Assembly (NCBI RefSeq): GCF_002863865.1
Contig: NZ_CP022684.1
Coordinates: 124,001-188,000, forward strand
DNA length: 64,000 nucleotides
Source: Ketobacter alkanivorans
Lineage (GTDB): Bacteria > Pseudomonadota > Gammaproteobacteria > Pseudomonadales > Ketobacteraceae
Reading direction: 5' to 3'
Shown: positions 35,530-44,883 of the stretch, piece after piece
Layout of the letters: every line of letters begins with the position of its first letter
Position numbering within the stretch: position 1 is the stretch's first letter
Position numbers and translations under genes: made by a program
The notes under the pieces: generated by a model
What the model saw: only the letters and a program-made list of their open reading frames with translations
Databases searched by the model: none
Told to the model about the DNA's origin: nothing

Positions 35530-36702
35530 ATGTCCCTGGATTTCGATGGAGCACGTTTACCCAACCCCTATTTGACCGAAGATCACGAGGCCTGGCGCGA
35601 TCAGCTGCGTAAGTTTATTGATTCCGAGCTGATGCCCTATGCCAATCAATGGGAGGAGGATCATAAGGTTCCCGATGAGATCTTCCCCAAGGCTGCTGAA
35701 GTGGGCATGTTTGCCGTGGGTTATCCCGAGGCCTACGGCGGCCTGACTGAAGGGTTGGATGTATGGCACGGCAATATCATCTATGAAGAGTTGGCGCGTC
35801 TTGGTGCCGGTGGTGTCGGTGCCGCTCTCACCGTGCATGGTATTTCACTGCCTACCATTTTGAAACTGGCCTCCGAGGAAGTTAAGCAAGAGGTTGGCCC
35901 CGCTGTAATCAGTGGTGAAAAGCGTATTTCTTTGGCGGTGACCGAGCCCGGTGCAGGTTCTGATGTGGCGCAATTAATCACCACTGCTGTGTGCGATGGA
36001 GATTTCTATATTGTTAACGGCTCCAAAACCTTTATCACTGGCGGCATGTACTCCAGTTGGGCCTCCACCGCCGTTCGTACCGGTGGAGAAGGGTTGGGCG
36101 GTATCTCTCTGTTGTTGATTCCTCTCGATGCCGAGGGCGTTAGCCGCACGCAGCTGGATAAAAAACAGGGCTGGTGGGCATCCGATACCGCGACCTTATA
36201 CTTCGACAATGTGCGAGTGCCTGTAGGCAACTTGGTGGGCAATGAAAACGAAGGTTTTAAAGCCATTATGGGCAACTTCAATCTGGAACGTATGCAGTTG
36301 ATTGTGTCCATGGAAGCCTTCGCCCGCGTCTGTCTCGAAGATGCGGTAAAGTGGGCCCAGGAGCGTAAGACCTTTGGCAAGACCTTGTCCCAGCATCAGG
36401 TGATCCGTCACAAAATTGCTGATATGAAACAACGCATAAACGCCACTCAAGCCTATATCCAAGTATGCTCCAAACAGTTGATGGATGGTAAGCCCAATGC
36501 TGGCGATATCGCAATGTGTAAGGTGCAGGCCAGTCAGACCATGGAATTTTGTGCTCGTGAGGCCATGCAGATTATGGGGGGTATTTCCTATATCCGTGGC
36601 AATCGCGTGGAGCGTATTTACCGTGAAGTGCGCGTCAATGCCATTGGCGGGGGATCGGAAGAAATTATGCGTGATCTAGCGTCACGTCAGTATGGGTTTT
36701 AA
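35530..36702 (+). CDS. Acyl-CoA dehydrogenase
   Basis: A 390-residue acyl-CoA dehydrogenase with the full FAD motif LAVTEPGAGSDVAQL, FITGGMYSSW, the ERMQLIVSMEAFARVC helix and RKTFGKTLSQHQVI. The C-terminus carries the base region IYREVRVNAIGGGSEEIM, in which a glutamate serves as the usual catalytic base. It is a stand-alone homotetrameric type, unlike the pair at 30.7-33 kb. It has its own GAGGT ribosome site 90 bases after the SDR, so it may be transcribed with it or separately. Confidence 0.93.
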   Translation: MSLDFDGARLPNPYLTEDHEAWRDQLRKFIDSELMPYANQWEEDHKVPDEIFPKAAEVGMFAVGYPEAYGGLTEGLDVWHGNIIYEELARLGAGGVGAALTVHGISLPTILKLASEEVKQEVGPAVISGEKRISLAVTEPGAGSDVAQLITTAVCDGDFYIVNGSKTFITGGMYSSWASTAVRTGGEGLGGISLLLIPLDAEGVSRTQLDKKQGWWASDTATLYFDNVRVPVGNLVGNENEGFKAIMGNFNLERMQLIVSMEAFARVCLEDAVKWAQERKTFGKTLSQHQVIRHKIADMKQRINATQAYIQVCSKQLMDGKPNAGDIAMCKVQASQTMEFCAREAMQIMGGISYIRGNRVERIYREVRVNAIGGGSEEIMRDLASRQYGF

Positions 36703-36885
36703 TCACGAAAAGCCTTATAAATGGCCCCTCATTCCCGCGAACACCGGAATAACGCAGATAACTAAAGCGGACACAAAAATATAAAGGATAACAACAATGA
36801 CAATGAAACTGCCTACATTTAAGTAATTGTTTTTTCCCGTAAGTAGAGCAGGTAGCCACAGACTATTAAGCGAGAGAAAATAATT

Positions 36886-38040
36886 ATGAGATTTACTGAA
36901 GAACACGAAGCAATACGTAATACCATTGCCCAGTTTATTGATAAAGAAATCAACCCCTACTGTGATCAATGGGAAAAAGACGGTATCTTCCCAGCTCATA
37001 AGTTGTTCAAAAAAATGGGCGACCTTGGTCTTCTGGGGATCGCCAAGCCAGCCGAGTACGGCGGCATGGGATTGGACTACAGTTATCAAATTGTGTTCTC
37101 TGAAGAGCTAGGTCGCATTGCCAGTGGCGGTGTTTCCATGGCCATCGGTGTGCAAACCGATATGTCTACACCGGCCATGGCCAAGTTTGGCAGCAACTAC
37201 ATCAAGGAAGAGTTTCTTTCAAAAGCCATTGCAGGTGATGCAGTATGCTCAATTGCTGTGAGTGAGCCTCACGCCGGTTCTGATGTGGCCAATATTAAAA
37301 CCACCGCTGTAAAAGACGGAGACGACTACATCATCAGCGGCACCAAAATGTGGATCACCAACGCCACCCAAGCGGACTATCTGTGCCTGCTGGCCAATAC
37401 CGGTGGTGACAAGCCTCATAAGAGCAAATCTTTGATCGTCGTGCCTACCAACACCCCGGGTATTTCATTCTCGGAAAAGCTCGACAAATTGGGCATGCGT
37501 TCTTCCGATACTGCACAGATTTTCTTCGACGAGGTGCGCGTCCCACAGAAGAACCTGATTGGTGAAGAGGGCATGGGTTTTACCTATCAGATGATTCAGT
37601 TCCAGGAAGAGCGTTTGTATTGCGCTGCGGGATTACTGAAGTCCATGGAACACTGCATTAACACCACTATTGAATACACCCGCGAGCGCCAGGCGTTTGG
37701 TAAGCCGCTGTTGGATCAGCAGGTAATTCACTTCCGTCTGGCGGAGTTGCAAACCGAAGTAGAAGCTCTGCGTGCGTTGACCTATGACGCGGTAGAGGGC
37801 TACATCAATGGCATGGAAGTGACCTTGAAAGCCTCCATGGCGAAGTTGAAAGCGGGGCGTTTGGTGCGTGAAGTCACAGACGCCTGCCTGCAGTACTGGG
37901 GAGGTATGGGCTTCATGTGGGATAACCCAGTTTCCCGCGCCTACCGTGATCAGCGTTTGAGCTCTATTGGTGGTGGTGCCGACGAGGTAATGCTTGGCAT
38001 TATCTGCAAGAAAATGGGCACCTTACCGCGCTTAATTTAG
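36886..38040 (+). CDS. Acyl-CoA dehydrogenase, AtuD-like
   Basis: A 384-residue acyl-CoA dehydrogenase (MRFTEEHEAIRNTIAQFIDK). The long shared stretches GVSMAIGVQTDMSTPA, KLDKLGMRSSDTAQIFFDEV and EGMGFTYQMIQFQEERL are those of AtuD, the citronellyl-CoA dehydrogenase of the acyclic terpene pathway, though the assignment is by family likeness only. The catalytic region is SSIGGGADEVMLGI. A 183-base gap separates it from the previous gene. Part of its 3' half was copied, then decayed, at 39997-40370. Confidence 0.9.
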   Translation: MRFTEEHEAIRNTIAQFIDKEINPYCDQWEKDGIFPAHKLFKKMGDLGLLGIAKPAEYGGMGLDYSYQIVFSEELGRIASGGVSMAIGVQTDMSTPAMAKFGSNYIKEEFLSKAIAGDAVCSIAVSEPHAGSDVANIKTTAVKDGDDYIISGTKMWITNATQADYLCLLANTGGDKPHKSKSLIVVPTNTPGISFSEKLDKLGMRSSDTAQIFFDEVRVPQKNLIGEEGMGFTYQMIQFQEERLYCAAGLLKSMEHCINTTIEYTRERQAFGKPLLDQQVIHFRLAELQTEVEALRALTYDAVEGYINGMEVTLKASMAKLKAGRLVREVTDACLQYWGGMGFMWDNPVSRAYRDQRLSSIGGGADEVMLGIICKKMGTLPRLI

Positions 38041-38191
38041 CAACAGGGTTATTAGCAGGGTTAGTTCATGGGAATTGTTGATAGAAAGATTCATTAACTT
38101 ACTTGTAGTAATTGCCAACATATACATGGTGATAAAATCAAATGACGCTGCATTCCGCTCAACCAAACTAGCATTTATGGTTTTTCTGTTA

Positions 38192-38221
38192 CAAAAAATG
38201 CCTCCTTTATCTAAAGGAGGC
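38192..38221 (-). terminator. Rho-independent terminator for the diiron gene
   Basis: On the minus strand a perfect 9-bp stem (GCCTCCTTT with AAAGGAGGC, loop AGAT) is followed by ATTTTTTG. It lies about 65 bases after the stop of the gene at 38288-39505. The opposite strand lacks a T-run, so it serves mainly that gene. Confidence 0.85.
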
Positions 38222-38287
38222 TTCAGAAAATGCACTCTAAAGAGTGGCACAAAAAACGATCATTAGACTTATATAAAGCAGTTTAGA

Positions 38288-39505
38288 TTATGCCACCTTA
38301 CGGCCCCAATTTAGAATTTTTCCACCAGTCTCAGAGGTGACTTTTTTACCCGCCCTATAAAGATCGAACACCTCCTTTTCGATCCTTGCCATCTCTTCAC
38401 CAGTAACCGATTCCGAACTCATAAAATCAATGTAATCATGGCCTTTCCGCGTAAGTTTAGCGTACATGTTGAAGGCATCATTTAACATTTCTGTTAATAC
38501 GACGGGAGGAATTACCATATGAAATCCAACTCGATCCGTCATATGAAAAACTTTTCGAACCAACGATCCTCCAAACTCTAAAGAATCTACACCTAATACT
38601 GCCATGTCTTTTTCAATCGAAACCAACAAAGGAATAGCAGGAAGCACCATAGATAATCGGCGCAACTGAGCATAAGGGCTGTATTTTTGCCACCAGGACA
38701 TCGGCAACTCATCAAAATAATTAACTGGCAGTGCGCAATGCCTGGATTCGTCCAAGTGGAACATTTTTAGAATTTCTAGCCCTGGCATCTCTCCAAACAT
38801 ACCAAAAAGACCCATTGCTATATTTTCAACAAGGACGTTCATGCCAAAGAACTTTTCGAGCCCCTTGGACTTTAGCGTACGCTCCATTACTAAGTATTCC
38901 CAAACAAGGAATCTTGGCACTTCACAATCCCAAGCCAATAGCAACTCACGCAAAACCACAAAGTGTTTCGCCTCCTCAAGAACTTGCATAGTAACAGCAG
39001 CCTTACCGCCCGTGCTCTCCGCATCAACCAACACTTCCGCTGACACCATCCAGGCATACGCTTCGCCATGAGCAATCAGTGACAAGACATTAACGATCGC
39101 CTGCTTTTGCTCTTGAGTGTAATGAGCGTTTATTAGTGCCTTGTATTCTTCTGTTGAGTAGCGGTCCAGCTCTTTCTTTTCAGCAACACTTAACGAATCT
39201 TTTGCTTGAGTTAGAAACGCTTTTTCATCTTTTGTTAAATCTTTAAAATCAGTTCCAGTATGAGGGGCATGCTGCTCAGCTTTCCAAAGCATACGCAAAC
39301 TCTTGTCATAATGTTTAATTCGAAGCTTATCATTAGCCCCGCCTACAAATTCGAAATTATAATCGTCATAACGCCCCTTTCTTCCACCGATACCAATCAA
39401 ACCCTTAGCTTTGTCGTAGTTACGAATCGCGCTATTTAACACACGCTCAAATTTGTCGAAATTGTCATGGAATTTGCTGTTCACCGGCAACGGTTTAATA
39501 TTCAT
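38288..39505 (-). CDS. Ferritin-like diiron protein, putative oxygenase
   Basis: A 405-residue protein with the ligand order of diiron-carboxylate enzymes: Glu in IAHGEAYAWM, E-x2-H in QVLEEAKHFVV, Glu in NVLVENIAMG, and E-x2-H in HLDESRHCALP. This is the E, ExxH, E, ExxH set of ribonucleotide-reductase-like and oxygenase/oxidase proteins. There is no signal peptide. It is alone on its strand, with operator site D 57 bases upstream and its own terminator. I infer an oxygenase acting on the regulon's substrate; a related metal-dependent role cannot be excluded. Composition is more A/T-rich than the catabolic run beside it. Confidence 0.78.
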   Translation of the reverse strand: MNIKPLPVNSKFHDNFDKFERVLNSAIRNYDKAKGLIGIGGRKGRYDDYNFEFVGGANDKLRIKHYDKSLRMLWKAEQHAPHTGTDFKDLTKDEKAFLTQAKDSLSVAEKKELDRYSTEEYKALINAHYTQEQKQAIVNVLSLIAHGEAYAWMVSAEVLVDAESTGGKAAVTMQVLEEAKHFVVLRELLLAWDCEVPRFLVWEYLVMERTLKSKGLEKFFGMNVLVENIAMGLFGMFGEMPGLEILKMFHLDESRHCALPVNYFDELPMSWWQKYSPYAQLRRLSMVLPAIPLLVSIEKDMAVLGVDSLEFGGSLVRKVFHMTDRVGFHMVIPPVVLTEMLNDAFNMYAKLTRKGHDYIDFMSSESVTGEEMARIEKEVFDLYRAGKKVTSETGGKILNWGRKVA

Positions 39506-39561
39506 ATGTTTTCTCCGCTAGACTACTGAGTAGAAGGCTAAAACCAAGTGCATGAAATTAT

Positions 39562-39581
39562 TTGTATGTACACCCAACCAA
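39562..39581 (-). promoter_or_regulatory. Regulon operator site D (upstream of the diiron gene)
   Basis: The minus strand reads TTGGTTGGGTGTACATACAA, 57 bases upstream of the start at 39505. It is the most divergent of the six sites in its right half, but the first eight bases match the consensus exactly. Confidence 0.55.
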
Positions 39582-39870
39582 TAAAACTCTTGCACAATTC
39601 AATGAACATTTAATTGATATGTGTCATATAGTTTTTAAGTACACTGATAAATTCATCAAATGATGCCGAAGCATTCCCTCGATATCACCGTAGCTCAGCG
39701 AGTAGGCCAAATACCGTCGAACTGATTGCAAAATGACATCCTGTGTGGGTAGGCGTATCCTTCAAAGTTGATCATCGGTCACTGTTCAGATAATCAAAAG
39801 TGTAACAAGACCGAGACAGATACGACGCAACCGTGATATTGAAGGCATTTCTTTTAGATTGATTATGGTT
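39582..39870. other. Gap with no recognisable gene
   Basis: Between operator D and the fragment cluster I see no coding frame with a recognisable family, no tRNA and no clear repeat. It is probably degraded sequence. Confidence 0.4.
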
Positions 39871-39993
39871 TCAGGTAATGCGGTAAATCATCGTGCCGTT
39901 TGTAAGCAGTTTCCCAGAATTCTCCTCGCTGATGTTCACTTCTGAAAAAACGAGTTCTCGCCCGCGTTTTACAGTGTAAGCGGTGACAATAAT
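39871..39993 (-). pseudogene. C-terminal fragment of a hotdog thioesterase
   Basis: The minus-strand frame ends IVTAYTVKRGRELVFSEVNI...GTMIYRIT and then stops at 39871. It matches the last strand pair of PaaI-type thioesterases (V-x-R-G-R-x-L-x-F-x-E). The upstream part of the gene is replaced by an acyl-CoA dehydrogenase fragment on the other strand. Confidence 0.6.
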
Positions 39994-39996
39994 ATC

Positions 39997-40370
39997 CTTT
40001 GAATATACCCGCGAGCGCCATGTACTTGATAAGCCGCTGTTGGATCAGCAGGCAATTCACTTCCGTCTGGCGGGATTGCAAACCGAAGTAGAAGCTCTGC
40101 GTGCGCTGACCTATGGGGCGGTAGAGGACTACATCAATGGCATGGAAGTGACCTTGAAAGCCTCCATGGCGAAGTTGAAAGGGGGGCGTTTGGTGCGTGA
40201 AGTCACAGACGCCTGTATGCAGTATTGGGGAGGTATGGGCTTCATGTAGGATAACCCAGTGTCCTGCGTCTACCATGATCAGCGTTTGAGCTGCAAGAAA
40301 ACGGGCACCTTACCGCGCGGCTAATTGAACTACAGAGTTTAGCATGGTTAGTTCACGGCAGTTGTTGAAA
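39997..40370 (+). pseudogene. Decayed partial copy of the AtuD-like acyl-CoA dehydrogenase
   Basis: This stretch is nearly identical to about 37670-38085, from EYTRERQAFGKPLLDQQ to just past the stop. It carries a TGG-to-TAG stop inside GGMGFMW, a 42-base in-frame deletion removing SIGGGADEVMLGII (the catalytic region), and other substitutions. The 5' two-thirds of the gene are absent. It is a recent segmental duplicate of the gene two kilobases upstream. Confidence 0.88.
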
Positions 40371-40394
40371 CACAACTGGGCACGTAGTTTGATG

Positions 40395-40820
40395 GGTTCC
40401 AAAACAACCTTAAACCACATGCGGGCTCCTGGCGAAAACCCTCGCTATGTCGTCACCAGCCTGTCTGACACACCAAAAGCCATTTATAGAAAATGATATT
40501 GCGCCCGGGGCGACATGGGAAATCGGATCAAAGAACAGCAGTTTTTATTTTCTGATCGAACGTCCTGTCACCACTGGTGGCCTAACCAATTCAGGCTCTT
40601 ACTCTCTGTTATGGCCTATACATTGGTTTACAGGCTGCGTCGTTTGGCACTGCATGGAACGGAATTGGGTAGTGCTCAGGTTAACACCGTCCGAACTAAG
40701 TTATTCAAAGTCGCAGCCGTTGTAGTGCAGAACACTCGACGAATTAACTTTATGTTGCAGAGTCGTTATCCGCATAGGGATCAATTTGAGAAAGCGCTGG
40801 CCAATTTAAATAGTGGATAG
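40395..40820 (+). mobile_element. IS1380-family transposase fragment
   Basis: Translation gives ENPRYVVTSLSDTPKAIY, a stop, then YCARGDMGNRIKEQQFLF, DRTSCHHWWPNQFRLLLS and VVVQNTRRINFMLQSRYPH, the C-terminal third of IS1380-type DDE transposases, including the Y-C-A-R-G-x-M-E-N-R-I-K-E-Q motif region. The Glu of ENRIKEQ reads Gly here and an in-frame TGA lies just before it. The N-terminal two-thirds and the terminal repeats are missing. Confidence 0.8.
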
Positions 40821-41026
40821 AAGAAAGGGTGCTGGCCCGGCACGGAATAATGAATGGGGTAAGGGGAAGTACGCCCAAAATTTATAAATCGGTATGATAT
40901 ACGCTCAATCTAAAAAAATTAGGCAATGTTAGCCAACAACTTGAGATCTTGATGTCCTTGCTTGATTTGGTGAAATATTCGGGCTAGGGGGCAGGCCTTG
41001 GGCACGCAATAGCCACTACCCGCCGA

Positions 41027-41194
41027 CTAGGGTTGCTCTGGCGCGAAGAGTGTAGGGTCAAGCGGGATCTTGTAGGGATCATAGCGAATGTCATCGCGTA
41101 CGGCATAGTAGAGCTGGTCGGCGCGATTTCGGGCAAAGGCCTGGATGTCAATGAAGTCGCTCCCTGCCAGGTAACTGTGGGTATCTACATTCAT
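41027..41194 (-). pseudogene. N-terminal remnant of a transglutaminase-like protein
   Basis: The 55-residue minus frame MNVDTHSYLAGSDFIDIQAF...LYYAVRDDIRYDPYKIPL resembles the start of transglutaminase-like proteins, in which W/Y-x-V-R-D-x-I-R-Y precedes the catalytic Cys domain. A stop follows before any catalytic cysteine or histidine. It lies in the same fragment cluster as the IS1380 remnant. Confidence 0.45.
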
Positions 41195-41525
41195 CTCAGT
41201 ACTCGTTCCTTAGGGTGGTATTCATCGCCGAGTGTGGATGAGTGCCATATAAGCCGATTCACAAGGCTCATAATGCAGGTGGTAACACGCCCGTCGACCC
41301 TAACAGGTTTCTTAAAGATAAGCGAGGGGTGGCTTTTACGGCTATGAATCTGCTGGGCCTGTGCGTGCGGATGGTTGCGGTCTATACTAATTTAATAGCT
41401 TGGTTCATTGGCAGCTCACTTTTATCGGCGTGATACGATAAAGAATCTGGCCTACACTAAGATAATATCTAATTCAAAGAGAGTTGATGTGACTGAAGAC
41501 TCGAGTCGTTCCTAACGTTTGCTCA
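41195..41525. other. Gap before the hybrid kinase gene, no gene recognised
   Basis: Several short frames cross this stretch, but none matches a family I know. It must hold the promoter of the kinase gene; no convincing -35/-10 pair or palindrome stands out. Confidence 0.35.
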
Positions 41526-44387
41526 TTGGCAATACTTCTAGCCCGCTTATCTAGAATGTTTGTCATAGTATTATTGTTCTCGCCGTGGAGTGTAGCTAGC
41601 GCTGTGGAAAACTATAGTGCTGCGCAGCTCTCCTATGAAGTTCACTATATAACTTTACCACCAGATTGCACTTCCCATTCTGCAATAGACGATTCAGAAT
41701 GGTTGACGATGGAAGGGCATTCTAATAGCTTTGGTTTGACTTCTGATTGTTATGTCTTCCGTGTTGCAATAACCAACCATACCCACTCTGAACTACCTGT
41801 TATGCTCGAAATTACCTATCCGCTGCTCGACAGTGTAGAGGTCTACAAATCGAGTCTGGCTGCTACCTCTCATGTTTTATCATTGGGGGACCTGAAGCCC
41901 TTCGGGAGTCGCCTTATGGATAAACGAACCTTTATTATCCCCTTGAAGTTGACACCAAATCAGGAAATTACATACTTTTTTAGTATAAAAACTGACAGCG
42001 CTATGCAATTTCCGCTTAAGATTTGGAAACCCGAGGCCTATTACAAGGCTGAGATAGGCCAGCATGCCTGGTATGGAATGTACTTTGGGGTATTGATGGT
42101 AATGGCCGCCTATAACTTGATTATATTCTTCGCGGTTCGCAATCAGGCCTATCTTTGGTATGTATGTTATGTAATTGCATTTGCATTTTTTCAGGCTTCC
42201 ATAGAGGGTTTATCGTTCCAGTATCTGTGGCCAGACAGTGTCTGGTGGAACTCCGTCTGCAGAGCTTTCTTCGTCGGGTTAATGATGTTTGGGATAGTGC
42301 TTTTTCAAATGCATTTTCTGGATCACCGTTCCCACAGTCCTAGGCTTTATAAGCTCTGTAACTGGGCAGTCTACGCGTCAATACTTCTTATGGTGACGAC
42401 TTTCTTTATACCTTATGCAGTCAGCATTCATGTTGCGGCGGTGCTTGTTTGTTTGCTGGTTTGCTACGTTTGCATTTTAGCTCTAATTAGTGGGTACTGG
42501 GCCTGGTTCAAAGGCTTTGCTCAAGCTCGTTACTTCTGCCTCGCCTGGACAGTATTGCTTCTGGCAGGATTAATAACTGTAATGAACTACGTAGGACTGT
42601 TACCGCGTAGCTCGTTTACTGCATATTCAACCCAAGTGGGATCAATTATAGAAATGATTCTGCTGTCCTTTGCTTTGGCTGAAAGCATCAATCGGGAACG
42701 CCAGGACAAAATGAAGGCTCAACAGAGAATGCTGGAACAGGCTGAGGAAATCAACCGTGAGCAGAAGCGTACACATTTGTTGATGGAAGAATCTTATGAG
42801 AAAGAAATGGCTGCTTTACAGAAGGCCATGGATGCGGAAGCGGAAAGCAAGTCTAAAAGCCAATTCCTAGCTACCATGAGCCATGAAATACGGACCCCGA
42901 TGAACGGAGTTATTGGCATGACTGAGTTGTTGAGGACAACACCTTTGAGTGCCATTCAAAGTAAGTATCTGGAAATAATCAACAATTCAGGACAGGCTCT
43001 GTTATCCATTATCAATGACATACTAGACTATTCCAAAATTGCTGCCGGTCACATGGAGCTTGAGCTAATTACTTTTGATCTCGAAAAACTGGTTCATGAA
43101 TGCACGTCGTTACACAGTGTTAACGCAGAAAAGAAGTCAATTGAATTGGCCGTTTTCACCGACCCTGCCTTGCCGAAAAGAATCATAGGTGATCCAACAC
43201 GACTCCGACAGATTATTAATAACTTGCTGAGCAATGCGACTAAGTTTACTCAGGATGGTTATGTAAAACTCCAGGTAAAAAAAACTCAGCATCAAGATCA
43301 AATTTTATTTGAAGTAGTTGATACCGGGCCAGGTATCAGCCCCGAACATCAAAGTAAGCTGTTTACTGCTTTCCAGCAGGCTGACTCTTCTACCACTCGA
43401 AAGTTTGGAGGAACCGGTCTTGGGTTGAGTATTTGCAAACAGTTAACTCATCTCATGGGTGGTGAAATTGGTGTCAGAAGCGAAGCCGAAAAAGGATCTA
43501 CATTTTATTTTTTCATTCAATACACTGAATCTGATGGTGCCAATATCAGCAAGGCGGATCGTTTACGGGGTGACGATAGATTCTTGGTTAGATCGACATT
43601 CCTGATCAGTACTCAGCCATTACTCTTACAATTGTTCGAGGAGGCCGCCTCGAGGTATGGCTTTTCATGCTCCGTCTATCCGAAATTTTCAAGCTTTGCG
43701 CTCGACGTGGAGCAAAATAGTCAGCTTAGGGCAAAACCATTATTAGTGTTTGTCGACCAGAAACAGATGGAATCCGGTGAGTTGAACCCCGATTTGGTAT
43801 CCGATTTTGCAAGCAGCAATCCCGTAGTTGAGTTTGTTTACCTGACCGGAATTAATGCGAGTTTGGCCAATCAGAGATCGCTTATTGCCGGTCGTTTCCT
43901 GTCTACTCAAAAACCAGTATCCGTGCTTGATGTCGCTGCACTGCTGAAGAGTTTCTCAGAGAGCAGTGCAGCTGAGATGCAGAGCGAAGCTGAACGTAAA
44001 TATCCAGATCTTAGTCATCTACAGGTTCTCGTGGCGGAAGACAATCCGGTCAATCAAATGGTTATCAAAGGTATGTTGAGTAAATTTGGCATTGATCCCG
44101 CCATTGCAAGGAATGGAAAAATCGCAGTTAACATGGCAACAGAGAATCATTTTCATGTCATTTTTATGGATTGCGAAATGCCCGTTATGGATGGTTTAAG
44201 GGCCAGCAAACTAATTCTCAGGCAGGGAGGCAGGTCAGGTGGAACTCCACAGATTGTGGCGCTTACCGCGCACGTAATGCAGGATATCAGGGATCAATTC
44301 AAGTCCATCGGTGTGCATGAGTTTCTTGTGAAACCAGTCATGCTGGATGATATTAGTCGAGTTTTCTCAGATCTGTGGCCAGATTAG
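41526..44387 (+). CDS. Hybrid sensor histidine kinase with 7TMR-DISM sensor
   Basis: A protein of about 953 residues: signal peptide, 7TMR-DISM extracellular domain (about 35-170), seven-helix DISM region (about 180-390), coiled coil, HisKA with His453 (FLATMSHEIRTPMNG), HATPase (NNLLSNATKF, DTGPGIS, GGTGLGLSI), a degenerate receiver-like region (about 690-800), then a true receiver with Asp882 (VIFMDCEMPVMDG). Start is uncertain: TTG 41526 gives a better signal peptide than ATG 41556. No response-regulator gene is adjacent, so it may signal through a phosphotransfer protein elsewhere. Its sensor closely resembles that of the diguanylate cyclase at 58065-59870. Confidence 0.92.
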   Translation: MAILLARLSRMFVIVLLFSPWSVASAVENYSAAQLSYEVHYITLPPDCTSHSAIDDSEWLTMEGHSNSFGLTSDCYVFRVAITNHTHSELPVMLEITYPLLDSVEVYKSSLAATSHVLSLGDLKPFGSRLMDKRTFIIPLKLTPNQEITYFFSIKTDSAMQFPLKIWKPEAYYKAEIGQHAWYGMYFGVLMVMAAYNLIIFFAVRNQAYLWYVCYVIAFAFFQASIEGLSFQYLWPDSVWWNSVCRAFFVGLMMFGIVLFQMHFLDHRSHSPRLYKLCNWAVYASILLMVTTFFIPYAVSIHVAAVLVCLLVCYVCILALISGYWAWFKGFAQARYFCLAWTVLLLAGLITVMNYVGLLPRSSFTAYSTQVGSIIEMILLSFALAESINRERQDKMKAQQRMLEQAEEINREQKRTHLLMEESYEKEMAALQKAMDAEAESKSKSQFLATMSHEIRTPMNGVIGMTELLRTTPLSAIQSKYLEIINNSGQALLSIINDILDYSKIAAGHMELELITFDLEKLVHECTSLHSVNAEKKSIELAVFTDPALPKRIIGDPTRLRQIINNLLSNATKFTQDGYVKLQVKKTQHQDQILFEVVDTGPGISPEHQSKLFTAFQQADSSTTRKFGGTGLGLSICKQLTHLMGGEIGVRSEAEKGSTFYFFIQYTESDGANISKADRLRGDDRFLVRSTFLISTQPLLLQLFEEAASRYGFSCSVYPKFSSFALDVEQNSQLRAKPLLVFVDQKQMESGELNPDLVSDFASSNPVVEFVYLTGINASLANQRSLIAGRFLSTQKPVSVLDVAALLKSFSESSAAEMQSEAERKYPDLSHLQVLVAEDNPVNQMVIKGMLSKFGIDPAIARNGKIAVNMATENHFHVIFMDCEMPVMDGLRASKLILRQGGRSGGTPQIVALTAHVMQDIRDQFKSIGVHEFLVKPVMLDDISRVFSDLWPD

Positions 44388-44457
44388 CTCGATACGTCTG
44401 CAAAAAAAGATCCTAACCTGTCGGTATAATAGTTAGGCAATCAAGCTTCTTTCATGG

Positions 44458-44763
44458 TCAATCAAAATCGATAAGGTTTAGTTTCATAATTATCCGGGTG
44501 GTAAAACTGCCACCGTCTCGAATGCGGTCCACTTCAAACACAATGGGCGCGTTCATGTCGCCGGGGCGCAGGAAATAGGCGTGCAGCGAATGACACTGAC
44601 GTTGTTCCTCAAGGGTTCGATAGGCTGCCACCAGGGACTGGCTGATCACCTGACCTCCAAACACATTGCGGCCGACCACATCCCGGCTTACGCCTCTGAA
44701 CAGGTTCAGCTCAATGCTTTCCAGGTCCAACAGGTTGATCAATTCATCTACCAGGTTAGTCAT
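44458..44763 (-). pseudogene. tesB: Truncated acyl-CoA thioesterase II
   Basis: The 101-residue frame starts well (CGGAG site, then MTNLVDELINLLDLESIELN) and matches TesB through GRNVFGGQVISQSLVAAYRT, HSLHAYFLRPGD and DRIRDGGSFTTR. Homology stops there and is replaced by IIMKLNLIDFD and a stop. TesB proteins have about 285 residues with two hotdog domains; here only part of the first remains and the catalytic Asp/Thr/Gln of the second are gone. Confidence 0.85.
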
Positions 44764-44815
44764 CTACTTCGCTCCGGATAGTGGGTTGGAAAATTAAGCG
44801 GACAGTTGAAACAAA

Positions 44816-44839
44816 AGAAGGCGACCGGGGTCGCCTTCT
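44816..44839 (-). terminator. Rho-independent terminator for the TRAP permease gene
   Basis: A perfect 10-bp stem (AGAAGGCGAC with GTCGCCTTCT) with a 4-base loop is followed on the minus strand by TTTGTTT. It is 45 bases after the permease stop. Confidence 0.85.
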
Positions 44840-44883
44840 CAGTATAGGGCAGGACGCGTTTCGCGTTGCCCCCATATCAGTTG

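Noticed and set aside
39863..40276. 137-codon minus-strand frame in the fragment cluster
   Set aside because: Most of it is antisense to the acyl-CoA dehydrogenase remnant; only its last part, in another frame, has homology (thioesterase tail).
40447..40725. Alternative plus-strand frame within the IS1380 fragment
   Set aside because: Wrong frame; transposase motifs are in the frame covering 40515-40820 and its upstream continuation.
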